From the IMG/VR virus record IMGVR_UViG_3300021960_000054, positions 1 to 64,000 of that record: DNA of 64,000 bases; one strand, written 5' to 3'. How positions within the stretch are numbered: the first letter of the stretch is position 1; each line of letters opens with the position of its first letter. A model generated the notes under the pieces. The model did not search any database. It was not told the DNA's origin and saw only the letters and a program-made list of their open reading frames with translations. Positions 28,977 through 36,970 of the stretch are shown one piece after another. Position numbers and translations under genes: made by a program. The stretch is from a virus.

Positions 28977-29316
28977 GCATTATTTTCACTTTTTTTCACT
29001 TTTTTTTAAAATAGTTGGTAAGTGTTGTATTTTTGCAACAGTGTAAGTTACTGTTTTTGTGTGGTTCTTTTCCCTTGACAACGGCGCTCGTATGTGCGAA
29101 AAAGCAACTTACTATTTCTAAACGTATTTAATACTGTTTATTCGCCCTTTTCGATAGTCACTGTATACACAACGATACACAAAACTATGCTAAACTTACC
29201 GATAATTCATGCTAATTCACAGTCTTTCACTCTATATGAATACTATGTGAACTAGTTAAACAGTATGTGAATAAGACCGATATAAGGTAATGTTACTTCT
29301 ATTGTTTGAGTGATTA
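28977..29316. other. Noncoding AT-rich stretch
   Basis: About 340 bp without a credible gene. It holds homopolymer-rich TTTTCACTTTTT repeats near 28985, a hairpin AACAGT-N7-ACTGTT followed by TTTT (plus strand, near 29040), a TTGACA at 29076 with no -10 partner, and several TATGTGAA-like words between 29229 and 29272. It separates two early-type small-gene groups. A replication origin or regulatory site is possible but not shown. Confidence 0.5.
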
Positions 29317-29541
29317 TCATACCCATTCTACTTCTATACCAAAGACTGGACTAGTTTCTTGCTTCTGTGTGATGTGATTGAACCCGCTATTGAAGTAAGT
29401 AGTCATATTGATTACTGTCTTATCTTTATAGTCTTCTTTCAGCATTGCGAAACATGCTTGTACTGCTTCGTTCTTCTTATCACCTGTGATTGGATGTGTC
29501 GTATAGTTTACGTCATTCATTGTGATTGTTTCTACAGTCAT
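29317..29541 (-). CDS. Small hypothetical protein
   Basis: 74 residues. TVETITMNDVNYTTHPITGD, helix NEAVQACFAMLKEDYKDK, then strands ending in GIEVEWV. Overlaps the upstream stop by 1 nt. Function unknown. Confidence 0.68.
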   Translation of the reverse strand: MTVETITMNDVNYTTHPITGDKKNEAVQACFAMLKEDYKDKTVINMTTYFNSGFNHITQKQETSPVFGIEVEWV

Positions 29542-29702
29542 TATTTTACCTTCTTATACATTGTTGCGATTTTCATGATTGTGTATGCGAGAAGTGATAT
29601 TATCGTTGCCGCGCTTTCATTGAATACATCATACATTACGAATGCGAGTGAAAGCGCAACGATGAGTGGTATTGCTTCTTGCTGTATGTCTTCTCTGTTC
29701 AT
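29541..29702 (-). CDS. Small membrane protein
   Basis: 53 residues from ATG 29702, which overlaps the HNH stop (ATGA); longer in-frame starts are unlikely. Two hydrophobic helices (AIPLIVALSLAFVMYDVF and ATIISLLAYTIMKIAT) and a basic end. Function unknown. Confidence 0.7.
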   Translation of the reverse strand: MNREDIQQEAIPLIVALSLAFVMYDVFNESAATIISLLAYTIMKIATMYKKVK

Positions 29703-30118
29703 GCGACTTTCTTTATGAATACATGAGGTAACGATAAGTAGTCTCGATTGTCTCTCGTCTTTAGACGATGACAGCAAGCGCACAGTGTTTGCAGATTGCT
29801 CTCTTCATTGTTGTCGTGATTACCATCAATGTGGTCGACTTCTAACTGCCATTCAGGATCAATGATTGTTGTTGTGCATTTACCGTGACCTAGACGATTA
29901 TCGATGTTTTCACAATACGTCTTGCGATGCTGTTTGTATACCCAACCACCAATGGCGTAATTCATAGCGTGATGCTTGGTGCAGACGTAACCCTCTTCAA
30001 CACCGAATTCTTCACGAACCCATGTTGATTTGCGCCATTTTGGATTAGCAGTTGTGCTTGTATTTTGTGCGTTTTTACCGCAATTGGGAACTTGACATTT
30101 GGGACGATTGGTAACCAT
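29699..30118 (-). CDS. HNH endonuclease
   Basis: 139 residues. The HNH core is LEVDHIDGNHDNNEESNLQT with the metal-binding LCACCHRLKT, plus N-terminal cysteines (CQVPNCGKN, GYVCTKHH) that may hold zinc. Free-standing phage HNH proteins are often homing enzymes; it is the first gene after a complete early promoter, so a role in host DNA attack is also possible. Confidence 0.88.
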   Translation of the reverse strand: MVTNRPKCQVPNCGKNAQNTSTTANPKWRKSTWVREEFGVEEGYVCTKHHAMNYAIGGWVYKQHRKTYCENIDNRLGHGKCTTTIIDPEWQLEVDHIDGNHDNNEESNLQTLCACCHRLKTRDNRDYLSLPHVFIKKVA

Positions 30119-30154
30119 TTGAAACCTCTCTATTACAATTCATCTTACTTATAT

Positions 30155-30183
30155 AATATAACAGAACTTTACATAAATGTCAA
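30155..30183 (-). promoter_or_regulatory. Sigma70-type early promoter
   Basis: TTGACA (30183-30178), 17 nt, TATATT (30160-30155) on the minus strand; AGATGAA begins 10 nt after the -10. The TGA inside the -35 is the stop of the preceding mini-ORF. Confidence 0.82.
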
Positions 30184-30266
30184 GTAAAAAGAAGCATAAA
30201 AATCATAATAATTGCGAAACAAATGGATATGACTATAAGCATCCATAAGTATTCGAACTCATTCAT
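30180..30266 (-). CDS. 28-residue membrane peptide
   Basis: ATG 30266 overlaps the stop of the gene before it (ATGA). The peptide has a short acidic start (MNEFEY) and one long hydrophobic helix (LWMLIVISICFAIIMIFMLL). Its TGA lies in the TTGACA box of the next promoter. A very similar arrangement occurs at 38392. Confidence 0.55.
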   Translation of the reverse strand: MNEFEYLWMLIVISICFAIIMIFMLLFT

Positions 30267-30475
30267 TGCTCTTGTGATTGCTCTTCTGCTTGATGTTTCC
30301 AGTGCTTTATGAACTCGTATGACCCATCTCGCATCTTTTGAATGTGTACATAACCGTGTTCTTCTAATGTCTCTGTATAACGCTCTAATGCGTCTTTAGT
30401 AGATTGCCATTTACCGAAACGCCATGCGCTGAAAAGCATTGCTGTTGCTAATATTGTGTGAATATACGGGTCCAT
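30263..30475 (-). CDS. Small membrane-anchored protein
   Basis: 70 residues behind AAGGAGAATTT. Short N-terminal helix (HTILATAMLFSAWRFGKW), then a charged soluble part (TKDALERYTETLEEHGYVHI) with a Gln/Glu-rich end. Late box upstream. Function unknown. Confidence 0.72.
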   Translation of the reverse strand: MDPYIHTILATAMLFSAWRFGKWQSTKDALERYTETLEEHGYVHIQKMRDGSYEFIKHWKHQAEEQSQEQ

Positions 30476-30493
30476 AAATTCTCCTTATTGGTA

Positions 30494-31033
30494 TTATTTA
30501 TATTTTACTACTATATTCATTACAAGTCGCCTAGAAGCATCTACCGGACTGCTAGAAGCATGATTAAGAAGACTACTGAAGTGTATTGCATTATTCATTG
30601 TAGGTGGTATTTCGAAATTCTCACCTGTCTCAGGAAAGAAGAACGTATTACCGTCTGCCGCGTTGATATAGTATAGAATGCTATGAAACTTGTCTGCATC
30701 AGGCGCATCTGTATTAACATCGGTGTGCATTGCATGAAATGGTAATGCTGAAGTTGCTCTTATTCGCGGAAACAGCATATTTACCTTCGCACGGATTACC
30801 TCACAATCAGGAATGTCAAGTGCAGTGAGTATTGCATCTACCCACTTGACGCCTGGTTGATACATAAGACTATTGCCGGATTGAATAACTCTTGTAAATT
30901 GTGGACTATCATCACCAATGTAGTCATCTACAGTATTCTCTGAATATGACCAAAGAAAATCGGTGCGAGATACCGCTTCAAGTATCTCGCTATGTAATGC
31001 TTCACTGAGTACATTATCAAAAGTTTTAAACAT
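30494..31033 (-). CDS. 2OG-Fe(II) oxygenase
   Basis: 179 residues. Iron site PFHAMHTDVNTD with H-x-D, strand HSILYYINAADGNTFFFPE, distal His in FSSLLNHASSSPVDASRRL with the 2OG-binding Arg right after. It resembles prolyl-hydroxylase-like proteins more than the Oxy_5 members nearby. Substrate unknown. It begins 2 nt after the preceding gene. Confidence 0.83.
   Translation of the reverse strand: MFKTFDNVLSEALHSEILEAVSRTDFLWSYSENTVDDYIGDDSPQFTRVIQSGNSLMYQPGVKWVDAILTALDIPDCEVIRAKVNMLFPRIRATSALPFHAMHTDVNTDAPDADKFHSILYYINAADGNTFFFPETGENFEIPPTMNNAIHFSSLLNHASSSPVDASRRLVMNIVVKYK
30495..30502 (-). promoter_or_regulatory. T4-type late promoter box
   Basis: TATAAATAATAC on the minus strand, 19 bp before ATG 30475, overlapping the last codons of the oxygenase gene. 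Confidence 0.7.
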
Positions 31034-31035
31034 TA

Positions 31036-31239
31036 CTACACCGTTGGGTCTGGATTGTTTTTCGCGTCTTGTACTGCTTTGCGCTGATTAGCACACCATT
31101 TAGCAAGTTCAGACATCTTTTTTCTTGCTCTTGTACCTGCAGACTTATTACCTTTTTCGTGAAATGTCTGTAGTTCTAATTTAGTCTCTCTTACGAGGTC
31201 ATCTAGTTCAAATACTGCATCTTGCCAGTCATTACTCAT
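31036..31239 (-). CDS. Small basic helical protein
   Basis: 67 residues from ATG 31239, overlapping the upstream stop by 8 nt. The segment GNKSAGTRARKKMSELAKWC with a following QRKAVQDAKN is rich in Lys/Arg/Ala and resembles histone H1-like or Hc1-like proteins of phages and large viruses. DNA binding is likely but unproven. Confidence 0.72.
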   Translation of the reverse strand: MSNDWQDAVFELDDLVRETKLELQTFHEKGNKSAGTRARKKMSELAKWCANQRKAVQDAKNNPDPTV

Positions 31240-31699
31240 CTTCATCATCCTTTTTAGTAAATTGATTAGGTTGTACATCAGTCAGTAGCGTTGGAAATGC
31301 TTTGCGTACAATCTCTCTTGTGATGTTTGGATACATCTCTTCCAACTTTTTATCTTTAGCGGCGCACACTAAATCTGCTTCAGTATAGTGAATACCTTCT
31401 AAGATTTGCACGAAAACCATCTCTTTTTTCATGCGAGGTAGTGGGTCTGTCTTGGCGCATCTTGCCAAGCGTCTACTCTCAGTATATAATGAGGCGCTAG
31501 AAAGACCAATCGGTTCTCTAGGGTCTCTTTTAAACGGTGGCGCCCCTTCGGGCAGGTCTAGTTCGATGTTCTTATCAAACGCTAGTGCTAAAACTGTTCT
31601 TAGCGGTCGTAGGTTGTATGATTGTAACAGTCGAATACGCTCTGCTTTGGTTTGAGCATCATTTACTTCTGTCAAAATTTCTGGAATATTTCTTCTCAT
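31232..31699 (-). CDS. Conserved phage protein (DUF6433-like)
   Basis: 155 residues. RRNIPEILTEVNDAQTKAER, LRPLRTVLALAFDKNIELDL, PEGAPPFKRDP and an acidic KKDDEDE end recall a family annotated DUF6433 in T4-like marine phages; the name is from memory. The basic N-terminus and acidic tail suggest a protein- or DNA-contact adaptor. A late box lies upstream. Confidence 0.72.
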   Translation of the reverse strand: MRRNIPEILTEVNDAQTKAERIRLLQSYNLRPLRTVLALAFDKNIELDLPEGAPPFKRDPREPIGLSSASLYTESRRLARCAKTDPLPRMKKEMVFVQILEGIHYTEADLVCAAKDKKLEEMYPNITREIVRKAFPTLLTDVQPNQFTKKDDEDE

Positions 31700-31728
31700 T
31701 GTTAATTCACCTTTATTGAATGTTGTTG

Positions 31729-32349
31729 CTAATCTATATTTATACGCTTCAGCACATCGACATTACCTGCTATACTAATGCGTGTGATGCCTTCTTGTGT
31801 GAATGGAAATACTTGATGCTCTAACCAAGAAGGAAAGATTAGCATCTCTTTTGCTGATGGTACAAAATCAATTGCTTTATCGCTCAAAGCATGGTCTTCG
31901 CCATATCTAAATCTAATTACTCCTGCTGTTGGTGAAGTACCTTCTTGCGTTGGGTGCTTCGCTTCTAACTCATAGTCAATAGGATTATCAATGTATATTA
32001 CAAACGATAGGTCTCCTGTATGAAAGTGTGGCGGGTTCCATTCAAATGCTTTCTGAAAGTTAACCCATATACCTGTTATTTTAGATGTGTGTACATAATG
32101 AGGATAGTTATGATAAGGTTGTTGGTCCATCTTAGTCATATACAAACCACATCTCTCTAAGATTTCATTTTCTGTCTCAGCATCTATACTCAGCGCACGT
32201 TCATCTACTATGTTACCTGCTAATGATTGATTGTACTTTTCTGTTGCAACATTTATCGAAAATTGCAATCTCTCTAAACACTCATCGGTGATTTCTGTTT
32301 TAAACAGAGTTGGACCAAAGCGGTGTAATGTTCCATAGTCTTCAATCAT
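31729..32349 (-). CDS. 2OG-Fe(II) oxygenase-like protein
   Basis: 206 residues. RFGPTLFKTEITDECLERL opening, iron site EWNPPHFHTGDLSFVIYIDN, distal His MLIFPSWLEHQVFPF and Arg in GITRISIAGNVD: complete Oxy_5-type pattern. It overlaps the carbamoyltransferase gene by 4 nt, so the two enzymes are co-translated; a joint modification pathway is an attractive but untested idea. Confidence 0.85.
   Translation of the reverse strand: MIEDYGTLHRFGPTLFKTEITDECLERLQFSINVATEKYNQSLAGNIVDERALSIDAETENEILERCGLYMTKMDQQPYHNYPHYVHTSKITGIWVNFQKAFEWNPPHFHTGDLSFVIYIDNPIDYELEAKHPTQEGTSPTAGVIRFRYGEDHALSDKAIDFVPSAKEMLIFPSWLEHQVFPFTQEGITRISIAGNVDVLKRINID
31737..31744 (-). promoter_or_regulatory. T4-type late promoter box
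   Basis: TATAAATATAG on the minus strand, overlapping the end of the oxygenase gene and 38 bp before ATG 31699. Confidence 0.65.
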
Positions 32350-33929
32350 TTTTCATTTCCATATATCTCGTTACCAATAACAAAAATATCACTAGGTACT
32401 AATTGCATATACTCTTTCATCTGCGCTTCATCATATACGATTGGAAAACCTTGAGCATTGAGTGATGTGTTAACTATTGCAGGAGTACCTGTCAGTTCAT
32501 ATACTCGTTTTACTAAATCATACAACCAACCATCATCTTCATTGACTGTTTGATATCTAACACTGTTATCAACATGTACTACTCCTTGTAGTGCTTTTCT
32601 GTTTTTTACTTGTGCAGTATGTAGCATGTAAGGAGACTTCGTTTTTGTATCTAGGTAGTTCTCCAGTTCTTCTTCTAAGATGATGATGCCATATGGACGC
32701 CACCACTCTCTACTTTTGATTTTTCGTATGTTCATCAACTTAGGAACATTAATCTGATCCGTTCGATAGAATATAGACCTTCGACCTAATGCTCTAGGTC
32801 CTATCTCTGATGAACTTTGAAAGTTACAAACTATGTTACTGTGAGAAATATAGTCTGCCATAATGTCTATAGTTTCACTAGACGGCGTATATAAAGTTTC
32901 ATCTGTGTACTGACCCGTAGGAAAACTTAATATAAGGTCATTCATGCTTGCTATCTCATGCATCATACCAAGAGACAGTCCTTCATCACCCACGCATGGA
33001 GGAATCATCACATTAGGAAACTCTTTAGACAATCTCTCATTAAAACATACGTTGTGTGCAACACCTCCGCTGTATGTGAAGCGTTCATTCTTATCAAAAT
33101 GCTCTTTACAGAATTCTATCATGTAATCGAAAAGAACCTCTTGCCATGTGTGTATCCAATCAATCGCATCAAAGTTTGGCGTGATGCCTATGCTGTCTTG
33201 GGTGCATTCACTAATAAATTCAGGTTTCTTTAAATATTGATGCTGTTCGAACAAAACTCTATTATACATCTGTGCGGTAACTTCTTTGAATGAAAACTTT
33301 CGCAGATATTTTGCATAACTCTCATTAAATTCTCCATAGGACATAAGTCCCATTAACTTACCAACTTGGTCGATTGTTCCTCCAGGTCTAGCGACAGGAT
33401 TACTGATAAACAATAGTGATGCAAGAGCATATAGTCTACCAATACTGAACATCTCTGTTGACACATGTTCTACGGTCTTTTTGTCTCCGTCAAATACACT
33501 GATATGTTCATGGTAATCTCCATGACCATCGATAACTAGTGCCTTCTGTGTATCACCAAATAACCAATCTGCACATCTTCTGTGTGCATAGTGATGTAAT
33601 ACACGATAGTATTTCTTTGCTCTAACAGGAAGAAACGGAAATGCTTCTTCTATTAAATCTTGCGATACCTCTCGCACAGGACCGTCAGTAAACTTCCAGT
33701 CCCAGTCAACGCCTTTAGGTTGTAACATGTCAAATGCAAATACATCTAAGTTCTGCCAATCAATATTGAGAACTTTTAAATCATTTGCAATCTTAGCAAA
33801 TTCATAGTGTTCATACGCATACTTTTTTACTTGCTTAACTCTCTCTAGCAATATATACTTAACTTCAGTACCATCATAGTATGTCGCATTTGCATCATGA
33901 CCTTGCACATGTAACGTCAGTATTTTCAT
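32346..33929 (-). CDS. NodU/CmcH-family carbamoyltransferase
   Basis: 527 residues, the usual family length. N-terminal Kae1/YrdC-like ATPase part: LTLHVQGHDANATYYDG, HHYAHRRCADWLF, ALVIDGHGDYHE and GGTIDQVGKLMGLMSYGE, then TYSGGVAHNVCFNERL and VGDEGLSLGMM. C-terminal part: SSEIGPRALGRRSIF, KSREWWRPYGIIIL and TPAIVNTSLNAQGFPIVYD. Such enzymes make O-carbamates from carbamoyl phosphate and ATP on sugars, antibiotics or, in some phages, modified DNA bases. The target here is unknown. It sits between RNase H and an oxygenase gene. Confidence 0.93.
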   Translation of the reverse strand: MKILTLHVQGHDANATYYDGTEVKYILLERVKQVKKYAYEHYEFAKIANDLKVLNIDWQNLDVFAFDMLQPKGVDWDWKFTDGPVREVSQDLIEEAFPFLPVRAKKYYRVLHHYAHRRCADWLFGDTQKALVIDGHGDYHEHISVFDGDKKTVEHVSTEMFSIGRLYALASLLFISNPVARPGGTIDQVGKLMGLMSYGEFNESYAKYLRKFSFKEVTAQMYNRVLFEQHQYLKKPEFISECTQDSIGITPNFDAIDWIHTWQEVLFDYMIEFCKEHFDKNERFTYSGGVAHNVCFNERLSKEFPNVMIPPCVGDEGLSLGMMHEIASMNDLILSFPTGQYTDETLYTPSSETIDIMADYISHSNIVCNFQSSSEIGPRALGRRSIFYRTDQINVPKLMNIRKIKSREWWRPYGIIILEEELENYLDTKTKSPYMLHTAQVKNRKALQGVVHVDNSVRYQTVNEDDGWLYDLVKRVYELTGTPAIVNTSLNAQGFPIVYDEAQMKEYMQLVPSDIFVIGNEIYGNEK

Positions 33930-34762
33930 TAAAATTCCTCAATGCTCTCAATCAGCAAATTCATTCGCTTTGAGATAAACAAGTCAAGCAACTTACGCTT
34001 GCTACCTTGCATAGCACTGTTTAGTTGTTCTAAGATAGTCGCTTGCATGTCTTTAGGCGTCTGCTTTAAGTCTACAAGGATAGTGTTCTCTTTAAAACGC
34101 TCATAGTCTACAGGTGGGTTCTGTATAAATTCAATCATCTTCTTCTTACTCATAGGTTTCTGTCGACCGCCTGTGACGAATACATCACCCGGAGATAGAA
34201 TGTTTGGTACTCCATCGCCTCTATCACCTTTAAGAATATGTTCAAGTAGGTAACCTTTAGGGTCATTGCACTTGAGAAACTTCTTTAAGATAGGAGAGAA
34301 TTGCTCGACATTACTATACTCTTGCAACTGTTGAAAGTCTTTGTCGCCTGATAGAATGAGAATGGGATCGCCACCCAAGTCGCGCCCATGCTCATGGCAG
34401 ATTGTACCGATGATATCATCTGCTTCTGCATGTTCTACTTGCAATACTTTGTAAGGAGCGTTCTCGCGTATCTCATCACGCACTTCATTTAGTGCAGTGA
34501 AGATTTCATTCCAATCATACGAGGACTTCTCACGGTCATCTTTGCGTGATGCTTTATAGTGTGGGAAGATTTGCTTGCGCCAATAGTTCTTGTCATCACA
34601 ACAAATAATCAAATCACCATATTTCTTACTAAACTTCTGTTTATACATTCGTAATGAATTGAAAATCATATGACGCACAAGATTAGGATCAACTTTTGTT
34701 GCTCCTTGTAATTGCATCATCAAATTAGATATCATCACTTGGTTCAAATCGACTAAAATCAT
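33929..34762 (-). CDS. rnh: RNase H-like 5' nuclease (T4 Rnh type)
   Basis: 277 residues (T4 RNase H is 305). FEN/5'-exonuclease motifs: MILVDLNQVMISNL, LIICCDDKNYWRKQIFPHYK, HAEADDIIGTIC, ILSGDKDFQQLQ, and the helical GDRGDGVPN turn. In T4 it removes RNA primers with gp32. Coupled to the carbamoyltransferase gene by a 1-nt overlap. Confidence 0.92.
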   Translation of the reverse strand: MILVDLNQVMISNLMMQLQGATKVDPNLVRHMIFNSLRMYKQKFSKKYGDLIICCDDKNYWRKQIFPHYKASRKDDREKSSYDWNEIFTALNEVRDEIRENAPYKVLQVEHAEADDIIGTICHEHGRDLGGDPILILSGDKDFQQLQEYSNVEQFSPILKKFLKCNDPKGYLLEHILKGDRGDGVPNILSPGDVFVTGGRQKPMSKKKMIEFIQNPPVDYERFKENTILVDLKQTPKDMQATILEQLNSAMQGSKRKLLDLFISKRMNLLIESIEEF

Positions 34763-34790
34763 AGTATATCTCTCTTCATTGTTAATACTT

Positions 34791-34819
34791 ATTATCGCAC
34801 ATTTTCATGTGTTTGTCAA
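34791..34819 (-). promoter_or_regulatory. Sigma70-type promoter of rnh
   Basis: TTGACA (34819-34814), 17 nt, GATAAT (34796-34791) on the minus strand, 28 nt before ATG 34762. Confidence 0.75.
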
Positions 34820-34822
34820 GCA

Positions 34823-35215
34823 TTAATCCTCATAATCTTCATTTAATTCATCCATCATTAACTGCAATCCAACCTGAGAGATTTCTCCTGCTCTGTTTTT
34901 AATGACTTTAAACTTGCAATATTTGTCTACTAGGTCTTGAAAATCATGATGCACTCTTCCGTGTCTCATAAGACAACTACGCAATGCCTCTAATGCAAAT
35001 GCGTAATCTTTAAGAAACTCAGGGTCTTGTACATCAACTCCATTCGCTACCATTTCTTTAGCACCTGCCATAAGAATACTTTCTGCGAGGAAATTGCTCA
35101 CTTCAGTCGCTTTTGTCCTTTGCATATCTTCGATTAGATTTGCAGTTGCTTCTGCTTCAAGGTTAGCGGTTCGACTGTTCACCTTCGGGAATTGAATGAC
35201 ATTATCCTCCGACAT
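34823..35215 (-). CDS. Conserved phage protein, function unknown
   Basis: 130 residues. EATANLIEDMQRTKATEVSN, LAESILMAGAKEMVANGVDV, DYAFALEALRSCLMRHGRV and VDKYCKFKVIKN form an all-helical protein like ones I recall next to replication genes in marine T4-like phages. No motif with known activity. Overlaps the upstream gene by 14 nt. Confidence 0.75.
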   Translation of the reverse strand: MSEDNVIQFPKVNSRTANLEAEATANLIEDMQRTKATEVSNFLAESILMAGAKEMVANGVDVQDPEFLKDYAFALEALRSCLMRHGRVHHDFQDLVDKYCKFKVIKNRAGEISQVGLQLMMDELNEDYED

Positions 35216-35726
35216 ATTTGTATTTACCTCTCACTAGAACTGTACGGGTCTTGGTTTGCTTCTCATATTCTAGATTGCGCTTGTCCACTAGAATACCTAT
35301 GCGTCTGCTTATTGTGATGCCTACATTCTTAGGTAGATATTCCGTAATGTCATCCATCTCCATTAACATATTACGAACCTCTTTAATAACAACTCTCTTC
35401 TTAGCATGTTTTAGACTATCTACCGCCTTAAAGATTTGTTTGTCTATAGTAGTATGTATATCTCGGCGTTTTGGTTTCCTAGGAGATGAATTAGGCATCA
35501 CCCATTGAGTATTTTCGCTTTCATAGACTTTAGTACCATCTGGATACAGTCGGTGCGCCTTGTCTATAGTGTGCATCATATACACTTTAGTACCATCTTC
35601 GCGAACTTTGAGAAGCACTTGTTCCATCTTAGGACCAACGTATTTACCATGTTCTTCATAATGGTCTTTTAGTCGTTGATCCAACCAAGATGGTGCATCA
35701 TCGGTTACCTTTTTACTCTTTGCCAA
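35202..35726 (-). CDS. Hypothetical protein
   Basis: 174 residues, basic. KVREDGTKVYMMHTIDKAHR and YPDGTKVYESENTQWVMPNS show an internal repeat of a (D-G-T-K-V-Y) turn. The second half (VVIKEVRNMLMEMDDITEYL, ITISRRIGILVDKRNLEY) looks like a winged-helix. DNA binding is plausible. Function unknown. Confidence 0.75.
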   Translation of the reverse strand: MAKSKKVTDDAPSWLDQRLKDHYEEHGKYVGPKMEQVLLKVREDGTKVYMMHTIDKAHRLYPDGTKVYESENTQWVMPNSSPRKPKRRDIHTTIDKQIFKAVDSLKHAKKRVVIKEVRNMLMEMDDITEYLPKNVGITISRRIGILVDKRNLEYEKQTKTRTVLVRGKYKYVGG

Positions 35727-36488
35727 TTACTTCTCCGTATCGTATGTCTTGTCTCGTAGAAACTGTTTTGGTCTGCGATATCTTACTCTATTAATAATTT
35801 CATCAAAGTTAAACTTTCTGATATTAAGCGGTGTGTGAACATTTCTATGTGAATATTCAGAGACACGTTTCACATCGTCATGAGACATAGTATGCAATCT
35901 GACGCTCTCTCCATTAGGAGTATTGATGCGAACATACATTACAGTCTCACCTTTTTCAAAGATTAGTCCATCATCTAAATTCATCTTGTCTTTAGTTTCT
36001 TTAGGAACATGAAATCCAAAATGCAGTGGTCTCTGCCAAGCATGAATATCAAAACGTCCATTCATATATCTAATCTCTTCGCGGGTACCGTGTAATATGG
36101 GTGGAAGAGTTTCAATAATAGTGTTAGGAGTATCAGACACAAACATGTTGTTTAAGAATAATTGAACTGCAGTAGAGTCCACAGCATCTTCATATACAAT
36201 ACTCATAAGACTACTTACATCTGCAGTTAAAGACGGCATAGGCGAATAAATCACCTTACCATCTATAACATTCAGACAAATATCAAATGGCATTGTAATA
36301 GCAAACACATTCTTGTAGAAATTATTGAATGCTGGACAGTATCGAACATCACCTTGCGCGAGTTTTGGACCAGACACTTTTTTGGGTCTGTCTGTAACGG
36401 TTTCGCGCCAATTGCTATCTCTCAGAGAACTAGTCCAACAAGTCCAACCAACATCAATATGTTTTGGTTTAAACAACCTTATCACCAT
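35727..36488 (-). CDS. Conserved phage protein, probable DUF6065-like paralog
   Basis: About 253 residues from ATG 36488 (start uncertain; an upstream in-frame ATG is at 36506). RLFKPKHIDVGWTCWTSSLR, RYCPAFNNFYKNVFAITMPF, then FDIHAWQRPLHFGFHVPKE and FEKGETVMYVRINTPNGE follow the general order of the proteins at 10109 and 23103 (a CP motif, then F-x-I-x-x-P-F). The similarity is weaker, so membership is tentative. Confidence 0.65.
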   Translation of the reverse strand: MVIRLFKPKHIDVGWTCWTSSLRDSNWRETVTDRPKKVSGPKLAQGDVRYCPAFNNFYKNVFAITMPFDICLNVIDGKVIYSPMPSLTADVSSLMSIVYEDAVDSTAVQLFLNNMFVSDTPNTIIETLPPILHGTREEIRYMNGRFDIHAWQRPLHFGFHVPKETKDKMNLDDGLIFEKGETVMYVRINTPNGESVRLHTMSHDDVKRVSEYSHRNVHTPLNIRKFNFDEIINRVRYRRPKQFLRDKTYDTEK

Positions 36489-36735
36489 ATTGTTCAAGAT
36501 ATGCAATCTTCACACTGTCAACGCGAAAACTACGCCAAGCATCCTTATCTAAGTCCCAACATTTAACAACCTCTTTGTTAGTTGGTTTGGATGCTTTAGT
36601 CTCTTTTGCAAACTCTACATGCGGCATGAACTTCTCGCTCAATGTGCATTTCATTTGACGCTCTGTGCCGTCTTTCTTTGTGAATGTAACTTTACAGATA
36701 CCATCACGCAAGTCATTAATCAATTCATCATACAT
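36469..36735 (-). CDS. Small SH3-fold phage protein
   Basis: 88 residues from ATG 36735, fixed by AAGGAGAATAAGTAT. LINDLRDGICKVTFTKKDGT, RQMKCTLSEKFMP and KCWDLDKDAWRSFRVDSVKI match a small protein common in phages (DUF2693-type, from memory). Probably a beta-barrel; function unknown. Confidence 0.78.
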   Translation of the reverse strand: MYDELINDLRDGICKVTFTKKDGTERQMKCTLSEKFMPHVEFAKETKASKPTNKEVVKCWDLDKDAWRSFRVDSVKIAYLEQYGDKVV

Positions 36736-36739
36736 ATAC

Positions 36740-36970
36740 TTATTCTCCTTCAAGTTTTCGTTTGAGTTCATTATACCCTCCAATGTACTCATTGTCAATA
36801 GTAATTATAGGAAAAGTTCGCGCTGTGGGGAATTTCGCCACTACATCATCTCGCGTAAATTCTTCACCTAGTGTTACTGCAGTATACTCTAGACCTTTTT
36901 GGTTGAGTAATTGTTTTGCCATATCACAATACGGACACTGTGGTTTAGTCCATACACCTATATTCATCAT
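36740..36970 (-). CDS. nrdC: Glutaredoxin
   Basis: 76 residues with the redox motif CPYC at about 12-15, then LLNQKGLEYTAVTLGEEFTR, the cis-Pro motif ARTFPIITIDNEYIGG and an ending LKRKLEG. Phage glutaredoxins of this size reduce class I ribonucleotide reductase, here encoded at 42389-45807. The start lies in an ATGA overlap behind AAAGGAGCGGC. Confidence 0.93.
   Translation of the reverse strand: MMNIGVWTKPQCPYCDMAKQLLNQKGLEYTAVTLGEEFTRDDVVAKFPTARTFPIITIDNEYIGGYNELKRKLEGE

Noticed and set aside
29076-29110. TTGACA on the plus strand in the noncoding stretch
   Set aside because: At 16-18 nt there is no -10-like hexamer, so it is not called a promoter.
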